Positions 47,801 to 58,210 of a stretch of DNA of 64,000 bases are shown here, one piece after another. Location of the stretch: NCBI GenBank assembly GCA_047495785.1, contig JBLDXI010000003.1, positions 3,782,001 to 3,846,000 of the forward strand, read 5' to 3'. The notes below the pieces were generated by a model. That model made no database searches. It saw nothing but the letters and a program-made list of their open reading frames with translations, and had not been told where the DNA came from. Origin of the DNA: Lepidodermella squamata. Taxonomy: Eukaryota; Gastrotricha. Position 1 is the stretch's first letter; each line of letters opens with the position of its first letter. A program made the translations under genes and the position numbers.

Positions 47801-49142
47801 GTATTTAACGCGCGCGGCCGAGCGGGCGTGAAAATTTCTAACCAGAGCTTACAGCCCAACATTTTTATTTTGTTTCTTTATCATTAGCGGGTTTCAACAA
47901 AGAAACCGCCATTCAGGAGTTACTTGGAACATCGAGTCAAAATTTAACAAAAACTTAAGGAAAGACTATGGGAAGAGGAAGACAGTGTTATAGAGTTAAA
48001 AAAGGATAGAGGGAGAGGTTTGCGCGCGAGTTAGAGGTGAGGACTAAACTTAGATTGCCAATGATATTGTTATTCATAATATTATTTCAGCGTTAAGCGC
48101 CTCAAAAATACACGCTACATTCGATCTGCAATATGATTTGCATATGCACAAATGCAAGCGCGTGCTGTAATGAGACAAGCGCGTTAGCTAACACACAAGC
48201 AGCGCTAAATAACGCCCACCGCTCGATTTCGGGTGACAGTGCGTTATTTAACGAGTGTCGCGACTCCCGGAATCAAGTTTTTCCAATCCGACGTTAGCTA
48301 ACGCACTGCGCGCCCCTGTAACTAACACGATTTCTTTGTGTTACAAGTGATGAGCGTTAATAACACGCAAATCAACGCGGTAGTAACTGGAGGCGTGCAT
48401 AAATAACGCATCGCTCTTGATGCGTATTTACCGGGTTCGTTACTTAACGCAAAATCCGTTATTCAGCGCGAGTGTTAAATACCACCGTTATTTACACGGT
48501 TAATTTTTCTAGTGTGCAGTTATCAGCCCACTTTGTGCCGTTCGGCTCCCGTATAATATTTGCCCTGACGGATTTGGCGATGCTGGGAGTGTCAACGGCC
48601 GCCGTAAAACCTAATTCACGAATGAACGTAAGGAACTCAACTCAAAACATAGTCTACGCAAACCGATATGATCATCCCTCGAGACGCCATATTGCTTCCT
48701 GACGTCAGAGTTACTCAATTCACCGCTAGGAGTTCGAACAATACCATTCTGATTGGACACAATTATCGCAAAGCCAGAAGGACTGTTTGAACTTTGAGAT
48801 AAATTTGCCATCGAAAAGGTCAATTCAATGTAGAAGTCGTCCAGCTTGAAAGGCTTCAGAAATGTTAATAGACTACTTTAGAAATTATGTGATAACATCT
48901 GAATTTCATACCGCTCTTGCCCATATGGCGCCGTTTTGGTTTTCCACCTGAGACACAAGCCTTACGGCATCAGCTGGTTTAGATGTAGTCACCAAACCAA
49001 TGGGCGGATAATACTCCCAAAGCGTTGATAAGTCGGAAGGCTCTTGGAATGATAATGTTGGTTGGTATTGGCCGGTATTCGAGCATGTCAAAACCATATG
49101 TTGGCCGATTATGAACAAAAAGAGCAAAATTATTGCCTGCAT
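44805..49142 (-). CDS. L-type-lectin x2 / Cys-loop channel fusion, copy B
   Basis: Exons in transcript order: 48912-49142, 48664-48853, 48498-48610, 47051-47554, 46779-46998, 46231-46730, 46065-46158 and 44805-46009. This closes to 1018 residues if the 962-bp element within the third coding block is spliced out (donor ACC|gtgtaa at 48497, acceptor ttctag|TGC before 47554). Without that splice the protein stops within nine codons of TGC. All other introns match copy A in place and phase. The signal peptide, both lectin-like modules, the Ser/Thr stalk (shorter than in A), the Cys loop (CRMELHNYPFDKQTC) and four TMs are intact with no other stop. That integrity argues the gene is still functional or was very recently disrupted. 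Confidence 0.8.
47553..48514. mobile_element. 962-bp TIR element inside a coding exon of copy B
   Basis: Comparison with copy A gives exact edges: the uninterrupted ...ttgcagtt... becomes ...ttg[element]tgcagtt..., so TG is duplicated. The ends are inverted repeats of about 27 bp starting CACTAGAAAAA and continuing TAACCGTGTAA. The interior has no transposase ORF but holds a dozen or so palindromic GTTANNTAAC(GC) motifs, for example near 47696, 47718, 47790, 48184, 48242 and 48293. Start CACTA resembles the CACTA/EnSpm class, but a 2-bp duplication does not fit that class well, so the family is open. Confidence 0.85.
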
Positions 49143-49395
49143 CTTGTGTACGATTGCCCCGTTAGGAATTCAGATTCTGCAAAATGTTATTAACGAAAAA
49201 TTCTCGCGAATAGCCAGCGGAGCCTGCATGTTAATCCGATGCCATCAAAAATTCATATTTACCCTGAAACCTGAAATGTCAAGGTGCATCTTTGCAATAT
49301 AGATGACGCAACAGACAGCTGTTTACAAATTAAAAGTTGAGTTCATGGTCTAATGACAGTAACCTTTATTCATGAATTACTCATGAATAAATTAA
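49143..49395. promoter_or_regulatory. probable promoter of fusion copy B
   Basis: The region aligns with the upstream region of copy A up to 'gaataa' at about 49390, where insertions begin. No sharp TATA box is visible. Conservation between copies is the only evidence. Confidence 0.4.
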
Positions 49396-49509
49396 GTATA
49401 ACGCCTTAGATCTGGTTTTAGACAGCAGGCGGATTTTAGGGCGCTAGGCCGAAGGCCGTTGCGCTCTAAAATCCGCCAGCTGGATGAAACTGGATCTCAG
49501 GCGTTGTAC
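49396..49509. repeat. 114-bp imperfect hairpin element
   Basis: The ends GTATAACGCC and GGCGTTGTAC are near reverse complements, and an inner pair, GGCGGATTTTAG and CTAAAATCCGCC, is exact. The whole segment can fold on itself. It is absent at the matching place in unit 1 (near 41140). Confidence 0.75.
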
Positions 49510-50427
49510 TTTTTAATACGTGTCTGAAATAAAATCCGCTGAGCAGGACAGATCAATTTCCGAGATTGTATTTTTGGACGTGTCCAAGAAATGGCTCTCA
49601 CAAAATGACACCGGCTTATTTAATGATTAGTCACCGTCGATTGTTTCCATGTTTTAAATCACATGTCCGAGTGGTCCGATTAAGACAAGGTTAAGCAGGC
49701 GGCATGTTGGTCTAGTGATAATGAAAAGCCCGCGCTTGGCTTAACTAGTCATCTCATTTGGCGTTTATTAATTTTGAATGCTACCAGCTATTTTTCTCAC
49801 ATTTTGGCATTCAAATTTCGTTAATAATCGAGCGTCGTCACGTCATTCAAAGTGACCAAGATGTGCTACTAAAGTAAGTTTGACTCTTTTTCAAGCGTTC
49901 CCAGAAGAATCGATAGGCCTTATTTTGCTAAAATCAATCATTTCTTACTTAGGCAATAAGATTGGCCTGATTTCAACAATTTTGAGAAATTTATCAGCGT
50001 TATTTTGCGCCGGTAAATTTCGATTTATTGATTACTATCGATTTGTTTAAATTCTGCGGTACTCACAGTATAGCTGTATCGAGGGCTATGGGCTGATTTT
50101 CTTATACCCTATTGATTTGATTCTTAGTTTGCCCAAATTCCTTTTCGCGCGAAAATACTTGTCCAAACCCCACTTTTCATTTGTCACTAATCGAACCAGC
50201 TGCTTCTTGTCATAACATCTGGTAAAAAAGGTTTTTCTCGAGATGTTTTGGGCTCTAAGACAGCGTGTCCGACACAATGATGGATTAATTTCAGGCAGGC
50301 CGATTTTTGAAGTCAGGAAGGCAGGACATCAAAAAATCGGCCTGCCTGAAATTAATCCATCATTGAGCAGGACGCACTGTCTGAAATTGGAGCGAAGGCG
50401 GATTTTATTTCAGACATGTATTAAAAA
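49510..50427. mobile_element. 918-bp TIR element in unit 2
   Basis: Inverted ends of about 30 bp: TTTTTAATACGTGTCTGAAA... on the left, with its complement ending TTTCAGACATGTATTAAAAA on the right. The homologous place in unit 1 lacks it. It contains a near-perfect palindrome at 50275-50365. There is no transposase, so it is a non-autonomous element. It shares the AAAATCCGC word with the adjacent hairpin, suggesting one family or nested insertion. Confidence 0.75.
50275..50365. repeat. 91-bp palindrome
   Basis: Arms of about 36 bases beginning CAATGATGGATTAATTTC pair with the complement ending GAAATTAATCCATCATTG, with a loop of about 18 bases and one single-base length difference. Fainter complementarity continues outwards on both sides. 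Confidence 0.85.
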
Positions 50428-50500
50428 ACGAGATGCGCGCAGTTCAAACTAAGTTCATTCGGAATCAATTAGGCATACTTAGTGACGCCAAGATTGAAAT

Positions 50501-51258
50501 ATACTTTAATTGGCATCTAAATCATTTTTTTCTGCATCTAATATCTTTTTTCCACATCTAAATCTTTTTTTCGCATCTAGGCCTTTTTTCTACAGCTAAT
50601 TCTACTTTTTCTCACATCTAATTTAAAAATAGCTGGAATGACTTCAAAAAAATTGAAAAATGATTCAGCGCGTTTTTCTCGATAGGAAAACATATGTTTC
50701 GTTGCCAGATCAGGCGCGCGGAAAAATGCACGTGGGAAAATGTTAATAGAAGAATGCACGTGCGAAAGGCGTAGTAAATAAATTGTGCAATAGTCATGTT
50801 TAGCGCATGAAGAAACATGTCAAGGAATGGTGGGCCGGAAAACAGCACCCCAAACTTTATCGCCGGATAAAGAAGGACATCGATGATCTACAACTGTCGC
50901 GCTGTAGAAAAGAGTTCATCATCGCGTCGAAGCTCCTCTACACTGGGAATCATTATATGGCTTTGGAAAAGCCTTAAATTGATGTTTTTCTTTCATTTTT
51001 CCGTTTTTCTTTTCTTTTCTTTTCGCTAAATAAAGCGATTTACCTATGTTCTGGCAACAAAACATATGTTTTCTTACCGAGAAAAACGCGCTGAATCATT
51101 TTTCAATTTTTTTGAAGTCATTCCAGCTATTTTTAAATTAGATGTGAGAAAAAGTAGAATTAGCTGTAGAAAAAAGGCCTAGATGCGAAAAAAAGATTTA
51201 GATGTGGAAAAAAGATATTAGATGCAGAAAAAAATGAATTAGATGAATATTAAAGTAT
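50501..51258. mobile_element. Mutator-like element with 208-bp inverted arms
   Basis: Arms 50501-50708 and 51051-51258 are near-identical reverse complements starting ATACTTTAAT. CCAAGATTGAA occurs just outside each end (50488-50498 and 51264-51274), an 11-bp candidate target duplication. Long arms plus a 9-11-bp duplication are typical of Mutator-like elements. The arms carry spaced 'gcatcta' words. The core includes a 56-codon ORF (50807-50977). Confidence 0.78.
50807..50977 (+). CDS. 56-aa ORF within the Mutator-like element
   Basis: It begins MKKHVKEWWAGKQHPKLYRR, is Lys/Arg-rich, and ends ...ALEKP before TAA. Codon choice looks more protein-like than the surrounding AT-rich DNA. It has no recognised domain. 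It could be a captured gene fragment or the remains of an element-encoded protein. Confidence 0.3.
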   Translation: MKKHVKEWWAGKQHPKLYRRIKKDIDDLQLSRCRKEFIIASKLLYTGNHYMALEKP

Positions 51259-51440
51259 GGTCCCCAAGATTGAACCTTGGTGCACAAATCACATAAAAAA
51301 TAAACCAAATTAAGGAATGAATCTTTTAGGCTGAATTTGAGCTCATGCTATCACCACAATTGAGGTGGCACTAAGCCAGTGATTTCAGCTTGTTTTTATT
51401 ACGTCATTGAGAAAACTTCAAGCTTGAATAAATGAATATG

Positions 51441-51890
51441 TAGTGCCATTTGCCGTTGCTACACGTAATTTAATTGCAGAAACCCCTGACGGGCAGCTCG
51501 CTCTGTTGTAACGTTTCATCGTTATGGTGTCCAAAATCGACCGACCCTCGAAGTCGAAGTGCTGATGTGGCGGATAAGCGACTGCCGACCGAGACAGGTT
51601 GGTTGAGCGATTGCTGATTGTCGCAACCAGCGCGTTCTTGACAGAGCCTGTGGAATGTTGAATAGCTTACCGTTGCTTTGCCTCTTCTGAAAATACTTTG
51701 ACGCGGCATTGCGTGCGTGATGTCCCACAATGAGCCAGTTGCGGTTAGGATCACATCCGGGCAACCTTCAATCTCATTGGTTGCCGTGCAAGTATTTGCA
51801 GACCAGGCGCCGCAAACGCAAACGCAAACGCAATGAGAACAAACGCGGGTTTTACATGCTCCTGTACCACTGCCGGCTGCCGGCTGTTTA
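51441..51890 (-). pseudogene. Transglycosylase-like pseudogene (unit 2)
   Basis: The segment aligns with both ends of the intact gene at 41388-42380. The C-terminal YNG region is at 51480-51540, and the NPTQ / DVILTGTGSLWDIT / EIEGCPD region at 51590-51780. The stretch encoding the catalytic Glu and GYGMLQLTNP is deleted, with several frameshifts and a small 'caaacg' expansion near 51813-51830. Confidence 0.88.
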
Positions 51891-53729
51891 TGAATAAAAA
51901 GCGAAACGACCGCATTTTAGTGGTAAATGGTGCTTTAATCACTAAATGCTGTCATTTTGAACCTGGCGAACCTGGCGAAGAGTTCAATAATAAACTTAGT
52001 CACAAAAAGCTCGCATCCGTGCCAGAAGCTCGAAGTAGCATCCTATGAGCCAAGGAATCCTAAGCGCAAAAAGTTCTGTCCACCGCCCGAGGTTCGCAAG
52101 GGTGGTAATACGTCATATGACATCGAACGATGCAAAAGAGAGAAATCTGCGCCAAAATTTAATCATACGAAGTAGATTTATAATGAGACCAGAACATTGT
52201 TGGCTAATGCGTTTCTGGATTAACCCGTATTCAGGTAAGATGTTAGAGACTTAGATAGTCTTGGACGGCTTTCGATCAGTTTTCTGGGATCTCAACCAAA
52301 TCGGCAACCCTCGGCCCCAAGGGCGGAAAAACCTCGTCGGATAATAATTATCTGAAATTAATTGTTTATAGCATTTTTAGTACAAAGTTTTATTTTTAAA
52401 TAATTTGACAGGATTTTAAAAATATTCAATTACTGCATTTCGCTAGCGTTTCGCATACATCGCAGTAGTGCAAAGAGTAAAAAATATTCAAAAATCGTTA
52501 TTAAGACTCGGCCGTAGAGAGCTAGACGTATTAAACAGTTGTAAATATGCTTATTAACCTTTAGTTTGTCGATCGCGAAAAACTTGATGTTATTTGGCGC
52601 ATATTATGCCTGGTAAACCCTATTACGACTCAATTGCTATTGTACTTCTGGGGTGGTGCCGGGCAAGGCCGGGTAGGTGTGCGTGGAGCGCAGTGCGATC
52701 ATGCACGCACGCGATTTTTCACCACCACCCTTCTTTTGTTAGATATCTGTGGAATTATCGAAAAGTTGACATTTTTTAACACATTTCCTCAATTATCTTC
52801 ATGAATGGGAATGATGTGAACTAGAATTTGAGAATTTGAGACCATTGAGAAAGTTTGAGCAGTTAACAGACGATAAAAAAGAATCAATGTGGTTAGAGGC
52901 GTCAAGTGTGGTCAGGGTTAGCGGTTTCCATTTAATTATCTGTGCCAATGTTCAACCTAATGAGTTCATTCGGGATTCCCACCAACTCCTTTCCGATGCA
53001 GGTGTTAAAGTCACTCATAACTAGATTTTTAGAGTGTGTTAGAGTCAATATAAGCTTATCAAATAAATCTTGGTCCGGAGGAACATCAGCGAAAAATCCC
53101 TAAGATAGGTACTAGTTACTTGTAGCTACAAAACATACTAAACATACGAAACATTTTGGGCGGCTGAGCCGTTTCGATGAAGCACCAGTAGGCACTAGCC
53201 AGTAAGCGGAAGTTGTTATATAGTGGAATGATTTATTGATCGAAAAGCAAAAATACACAGCGCCGCAACCCGTAGGTTAAACCGGCGGGACATTACAGTG
53301 AGTTATCCAGTGAAACATTTAACTGCACACACGTACAATTTTATCTATAGTATGGTATAGTATGGTAAGAGAAAAACTAAGGAAAAAGACAGCCAGATGA
53401 TAGTCATAGTAGAACACAGCGACACGCAGTGACACACAGACAAAAGTTACAGTCTAGCGGCGACGGCGGGCTGATCAGCTGGGCGGCGCAGGATACTGGA
53501 GACTGGAAAGACGGGAACTGCTGCACACGGGCCGCCGTTTACACGCGCCGCCACCCGTGGCCCAACAGGAACTCAGAACGGCAGAACGGCAGGGCATCAG
53601 GGGCCAGGAACAAGCAAGAGCAGGTGGGGAGAGCAGGGTACAGTTACCTGGAAAGGCCGAGACGTCGGGTCGTGGTGAGGACGCCGGACCGGGCGCTACT
53701 AGGCGCCCCCAGAGCTAGGCAGCTGCGAC

Positions 53730-53752
53730 GGGGGGGGGGGGGGGGGGGGGGG
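53730..53752 (+). repeat. poly-G run of 23
   Basis: An uninterrupted run of G following 'gctgcgac'. It lies inside an unassigned ORF, where it would encode Gly residues. It could be a G-quadruplex former or an assembly artefact. Confidence 0.9.
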
Positions 53753-54193
53753 AAGAACTGGTTCATGGCAGACATGGTGGCCTCCATTCGCTCGAGCGGA
53801 GCAGTTCAGGCGGCCTGCAGGCGCTCGATCGTAGCAGCCAGCTCGGCCAGCTCTATAGTTGTAAATTGAGATCCCCAGATAGTCCGGTGGTTGATTCGGA
53901 AAGTTGAATAGCGAGTACCTATAAAATTATTGGCTGTGTAGTTAGGGAGTGTGTAGTTTTGTCTTTTAGCATAGGTCACATTTTAGCGAGTTTTTCTTCA
54001 AGCTTCTTTTCAATTTCGTCTATCGCAGCCATTTTGTTAACCATTATGCAATAATTCAAAGCTTAATCCTTGGCTAGTCAACAAAGAATTTATTGATTTC
54101 ATCTAGACTGGGAATTTCTCATCGTTGTCGGCCAGCTTGCTGATGAGCTGTCCTTCTCGGTCACTTCACAATATGCTGCAGCTGGACAAAGAT

Positions 54194-57018
54194 TGTGACG
54201 GGGGGAACCCCCGTTGTAGACGCGGTTTTCGTGTGTCGGTCTGAAGCTTTATTAATGTGAAAAATGGCCAGCGTTGTAAAGGTCAATATTTAAAGACAAA
54301 AAATATTTTGCTATAATTTTATTTTTGTAATTCAGGCGGTCGAACGAATTTTTTCGAGCGCGCGATTTAAAATCTGGAGCTAATCTTAGTGATTTCTGCT
54401 CCCTGGCAACAGGCCAAATCATCAACAGGTGTCGCTTTTAGTCTCGCTTTTAGTTGCCGCTCTCCACCTCTGAAGATGAATTGCAAAATAAGATTATCCT
54501 GAAGTTTCTTGATCTCCCAATCCTTTGAAATTTAGTATCGCAGGCCTCTTTTGTATGCAACACTGATCTGATTGTGCCTTCAGACCTCCATATGTACTGC
54601 GCTTTACATTACGTGTTCAGACGCGGCTGAGGATAATCAACTCATCATGGAGTAAATCTGCTACTGTTATCTGCTATAGTGGTTCGCCTTCAAGGCTTGG
54701 CGCGTGTGTAACTAAGCAGAGCACTTAACCCCTACTGCTCCGGCTGGGTGACAGCAATACACTCGGTCGTCGATCCTTGTCAAGATCACCCAATCATCTC
54801 GGTCAGCAGTAACCAAGCGAAACCGCACGACACTCGTCAAAGTCGGTTTGCTGGCAATGGAGCTTGCGGTGTCGCACGGTGCAAAAGCTCTATGGTGCAA
54901 AAGATTGACGCCAACACGGACAGCAATACCCGTAGATCTACGACATCCTCTGGTTAACACCCTATATACGGCTCTGTGATCCGACATTCTCTGCCTTTCG
55001 CCAGCAATAGCCACTAGATAAACACTTGAGTGCTTGTGATAAATATGCCTTACCATGTGCTATATTCTTGTCCCAGGGTTACAATCATGTAGATGATGCT
55101 TGCACGCCAATAAAGTTTAGTTTAGTTTTTGTTGAGTTTTTCAGCTGTGGTCTCAGACATAATTCCCTTGCGGCTTCTCTCTCTGTGAGATGAGCGATGA
55201 GCAGGTCAGGGGCTAAACCACGCAGATCTACCAGGCCAGTTTAATAGCGTGAACGTTTCGTCTACCAGCTAGCGAAATCCAACGCTGGTCTTGAATTGTA
55301 GGCTCAAAGGGAAAAGGGTCCGGCATCATGGGTGCCCAAATGCCGGCACACTGTGATATCAATTATAAATTGTTGCAACGCAAATTGAAAGAATAAAAGA
55401 TTCTTAAATCAATGACGTTATGCATGTTATAAGTCGAAAATGACTTTCTCAAAGTTTCTCATTCTCCATTTCCCACGGTATCTGCACTGCACGGTCCACG
55501 GTATCGCCAGTCGCCAATACTCAAGCCTACAAATAAAAATGTTTTAGTCACTCTGGGCTTAACGATTGACAACAAGCTTTCATTTAAGAAACAAATCGCT
55601 GAGGCCAAAAGGCTTGTTAGCTGTAAAGTTGGCTGTAAAACTCCTTGATTGGAGCGTTAGTGATGGCGAACGGTTTGGTGTTCACTAAAACTACGGTTAT
55701 ATTACCTTAGGCCAGGCTGTGCCATTCTTGGCTGACTTTAGTCGACGCAAGATGAAGCGGCATCTGCAGTGCCATCCAACTCGCGGATCATCCGCTCCCG
55801 CATCGCCCGGTTGTGTCAGCGTGCATCAGTATCATGCAATTCATTTGGCAATTTATGTATGGAAATTAATTTCAAGTGGTATTAACTTTTCAAACCCAGC
55901 ACATTTGAGCTTCTAATGCCGCTTCGTTCCCTTCATTTCATGTAAAATCAAGTTATTACAAGCTTCAAGATTGCATTTGGCGGTTTACACTAATGCTAAA
56001 TTTAAATCAGACGATAAGTACCGCATGAAAAATTACACAGCTATTCCTAACCAAGCTATTCCAGCTATTCCAATCTTTATTCTTAATCCGTATTCGCGAG
56101 AGAATCGCTTCGTCTCTTTATAAGAGAGGAAAGCAGCGCGCCTTTACATTGACAAACAAGTACCAAATGATGATTGAGGTAATGTCACAACAACAGCACC
56201 TCGGTTAGTGAGCCAAGAAGTTCTGCTATCCTTTGGAGAATCTGTCATCCTTGATGGACTGTCGCAGAGGAATACCGCGGAGTCGCTTCGTAAGCCACTC
56301 TGAGATTTGAGATTGAAGCTTGATCAGAACATGGAGAGTTTCGAGGTCTCATGCCCTTGTTTGACGTTTAACGAGGCAATAAGAGTAGTGCAATCATCTC
56401 AGCTGTTGATTTAAAATGGCTTGATCGGAAAGAATATTTATTGCTATGTATCTCCTGTTTCTAACAGGGGAGGCGATGGAGGGTTGTTGCTCGTTGTGCT
56501 CGCATGTGCATAGTTAAAACAACTAAAATGGGCATCGATGGCGCTCTGTTTCGACCAATTATATTATGATTCAATGCAACTGCGCTCTTATTCTGGCATA
56601 TTTGCAGATCGCTGTTTTGACGGCCTATTGCCCTTGCGATTCACGACTCATACTGCCGCTACTTGCATGCACTAACCTTCCAATTGAGTCTTCCAATTGG
56701 ATTCAAGTTAATTTGGGTAGAGACCAGACAAGTTTGCAGTCAGGTTCAAGTGAGGAGCTCAACTCGACTCGACTAACAGTGTACTCAACAGTGTTCACCG
56801 AGCACTGGACGAACCACAAATGACCCCAACTTCTCTTGTTTTCTTTGCCCTTATTATCTATACGCTACTCTCTCAACTCTTGTAACTTGTAACCCAGAAT
56901 TGCTCGCAGACCCTGGATCCTGGATGCATAGATCGAATTGATCGATTCCATAGATAGTCGCCCTCCCGATAACATCAACCCACACAACCACTGACCGCGT
57001 TAGGTTCCCCCCGTCACG
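54194..57018. repeat. pair of inverted LTR-like ends
   Basis: TGTGACGGGGGGAACC at 54194 recurs as its complement GGTTCCCCCCGTCACG ending at 57018. 'TGTGACGG' is a plausible LTR start. The two are in opposite orientation and diverge after about 16 bases, so they may be remnants of two separate LTR elements rather than one. No gag or pol was recognised. Confidence 0.3.
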
Positions 57019-57663
57019 AACTCCGCCAACCGCAGGGTGGAGGTCGTCGAAATAATCAGTGTGGCTTTGTCAAGTTTTGCGACCAGGTCCTCAGGCAGCA
57101 GGAAATTGTAGCCTTGTTAAACTGTTCAGCCCAGCGTAGTCGGGTTCGAATTTATAGGAATAGTTCTTCTCTCTTAAAATTCGAAAATCCATACGCAAAT
57201 ATTTAAAGCATTGTAGCTATAGACTTGAGAACAGCGCGCGGAAGAACGGGACATTTTTTGCAGACCGGTTTTTTTTAAAGCATGCGACAAATGCAGTAAT
57301 TGAATATTTTTAAAATCCTGTCAAATTATTTAAAAATAAAACTTTGTACTAAAAATGCTATAAACAATTAATTTCAGATAATTATTATCCGACGAGGTTT
57401 TTTCGCCCTTGGGGCCGAGGGTTGCCGATTTGGTTGAGATCCCAGAAAACTGATCGAAAGCCGTCCAAGACTATCTAAGTCTCTAACATCTTACCTGAAT
57501 ACGGGTTAATCCAGAAACGCATTAGCCAACAATGTTCTGGTCTCATTATAAATCTACTTCGTATGATTAAATTTTGGCGCAGATTTCTCTCTTTTGCGTC
57601 GTTCGATGTCACATGACGTGTTTGTGCTCCCTTGTTGAGAGAAAATGCTTTATGAACCAACTA

Positions 57664-58151
57664 CAGTAGTTTTGCGTTAAGCCGGACTTGCGCTTAGCCG
57701 GACCATTTTGCTCGGCTCGTGCCGCGGACTAGCGTTTTACATGCAAATGGTTGCAATAAGCCGGACTATCATAAGCCGGACATGCGTTATAACGGACTGA
57801 TTTTTAGTGAATTTAACTTAAAAAAGTCCGGCTTACAGGATAATTTTCATCTAGAGCGCATAAACACCCTCTCCACGCTGTTTTTGGGTGGCTTTCACAG
57901 CAAAATGATCGCAATCTTGAAAAATAACTATTCGCTCTTGTGGCAAAACCTTAATTCCAGCTAGATAATTGAACTTTTCACACATCTAAGTAGCTTATTA
58001 CTTCATAGCGTTTATATTCTTGAATAATTTGTGAATAAATGCACTGTTTTTTTTTAAACCGGACCAGTCCGGCTTACAATAAAGCGGACTTTCATTAAGC
58101 CGGACTAAATCTTCTGGCGCGGATCGAGTCCGGCTTAACGCAAAACTACTG
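57664..58151. mobile_element. pogo/Tigger-like MITE, 488 bp
   Basis: Perfect 25-bp inverted ends beginning CAGTAGTTTTGCGTTAAG are flanked by TA on both sides (57662-57663 and 58152-58153). Internal TAAGCCGGAC words recur in both orientations. The CAGTAG...TAAGCCGGA ends match the usual form of pogo/Tigger elements. The element is non-autonomous. Confidence 0.88.
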
Positions 58152-58210
58152 TATATCGTTCGCTGAGTCATCTTTGTTTAATTCTACGGATGCCTCAGTC
58201 GGTATTATAG

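Larger units (their letters stand above)
35574..51890. repeat. Tandemly duplicated three-gene cassette
   Basis: Unit 1 (35574 to about 42400) contains cathepsin L (+), the lectin-channel fusion (-) and the transglycosylase (-). Unit 2 (44341 to about 51890) repeats the same order and orientation: cathepsin fragment, intact fusion gene, transglycosylase fragment. Non-coding DNA also aligns, for example the 3' flank near 37217-37290 with 44600-44660, the upstream flank 40894-41030 with 49143-49290, and 41230-41330 with 51310-51420. Unit 2 has at least four later insertions. Confidence 0.85.
52110..57619. mobile_element. 5.5-kb segment bounded by 331-bp inverted repeats
   Basis: Arms 52110-52440 and 57289-57619 are near-identical reverse complements of equal length, starting ACGTCATRTGACATCG and ending at ATTACTGCATTT. 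I see no clear target duplication. The interior has no recognised transposase. It contains unassigned ORFs (53429-53869, and minus 54712-55056), a poly-G run, LTR-like ends and a segment ending 'caataaagtttagtttagttttt' near 55110-55133 that resembles a retroelement 3' tail. It reads as a large element invaded by others, or two inverted copies of one element trapping unrelated DNA. Confidence 0.65.

Noticed and set aside
47553-48514. Copy B called a dead pseudogene because of the insertion
   Set aside because: The splice sites at the element ends restore the frame exactly and the rest of the gene is undamaged, so inactivation is not established.
53429-53869. 146-codon plus-strand ORF as a gene
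   Set aside because: Low-complexity, contains the poly-G run, no domain or splice support; GC-rich DNA gives open frames by chance.
54194-57018. One complete LTR retrotransposon bounded by TGTGACGG ends
   Set aside because: The two ends are inverted, not direct, match for only about 16 bases, and no gag/pol reading frame lies between.
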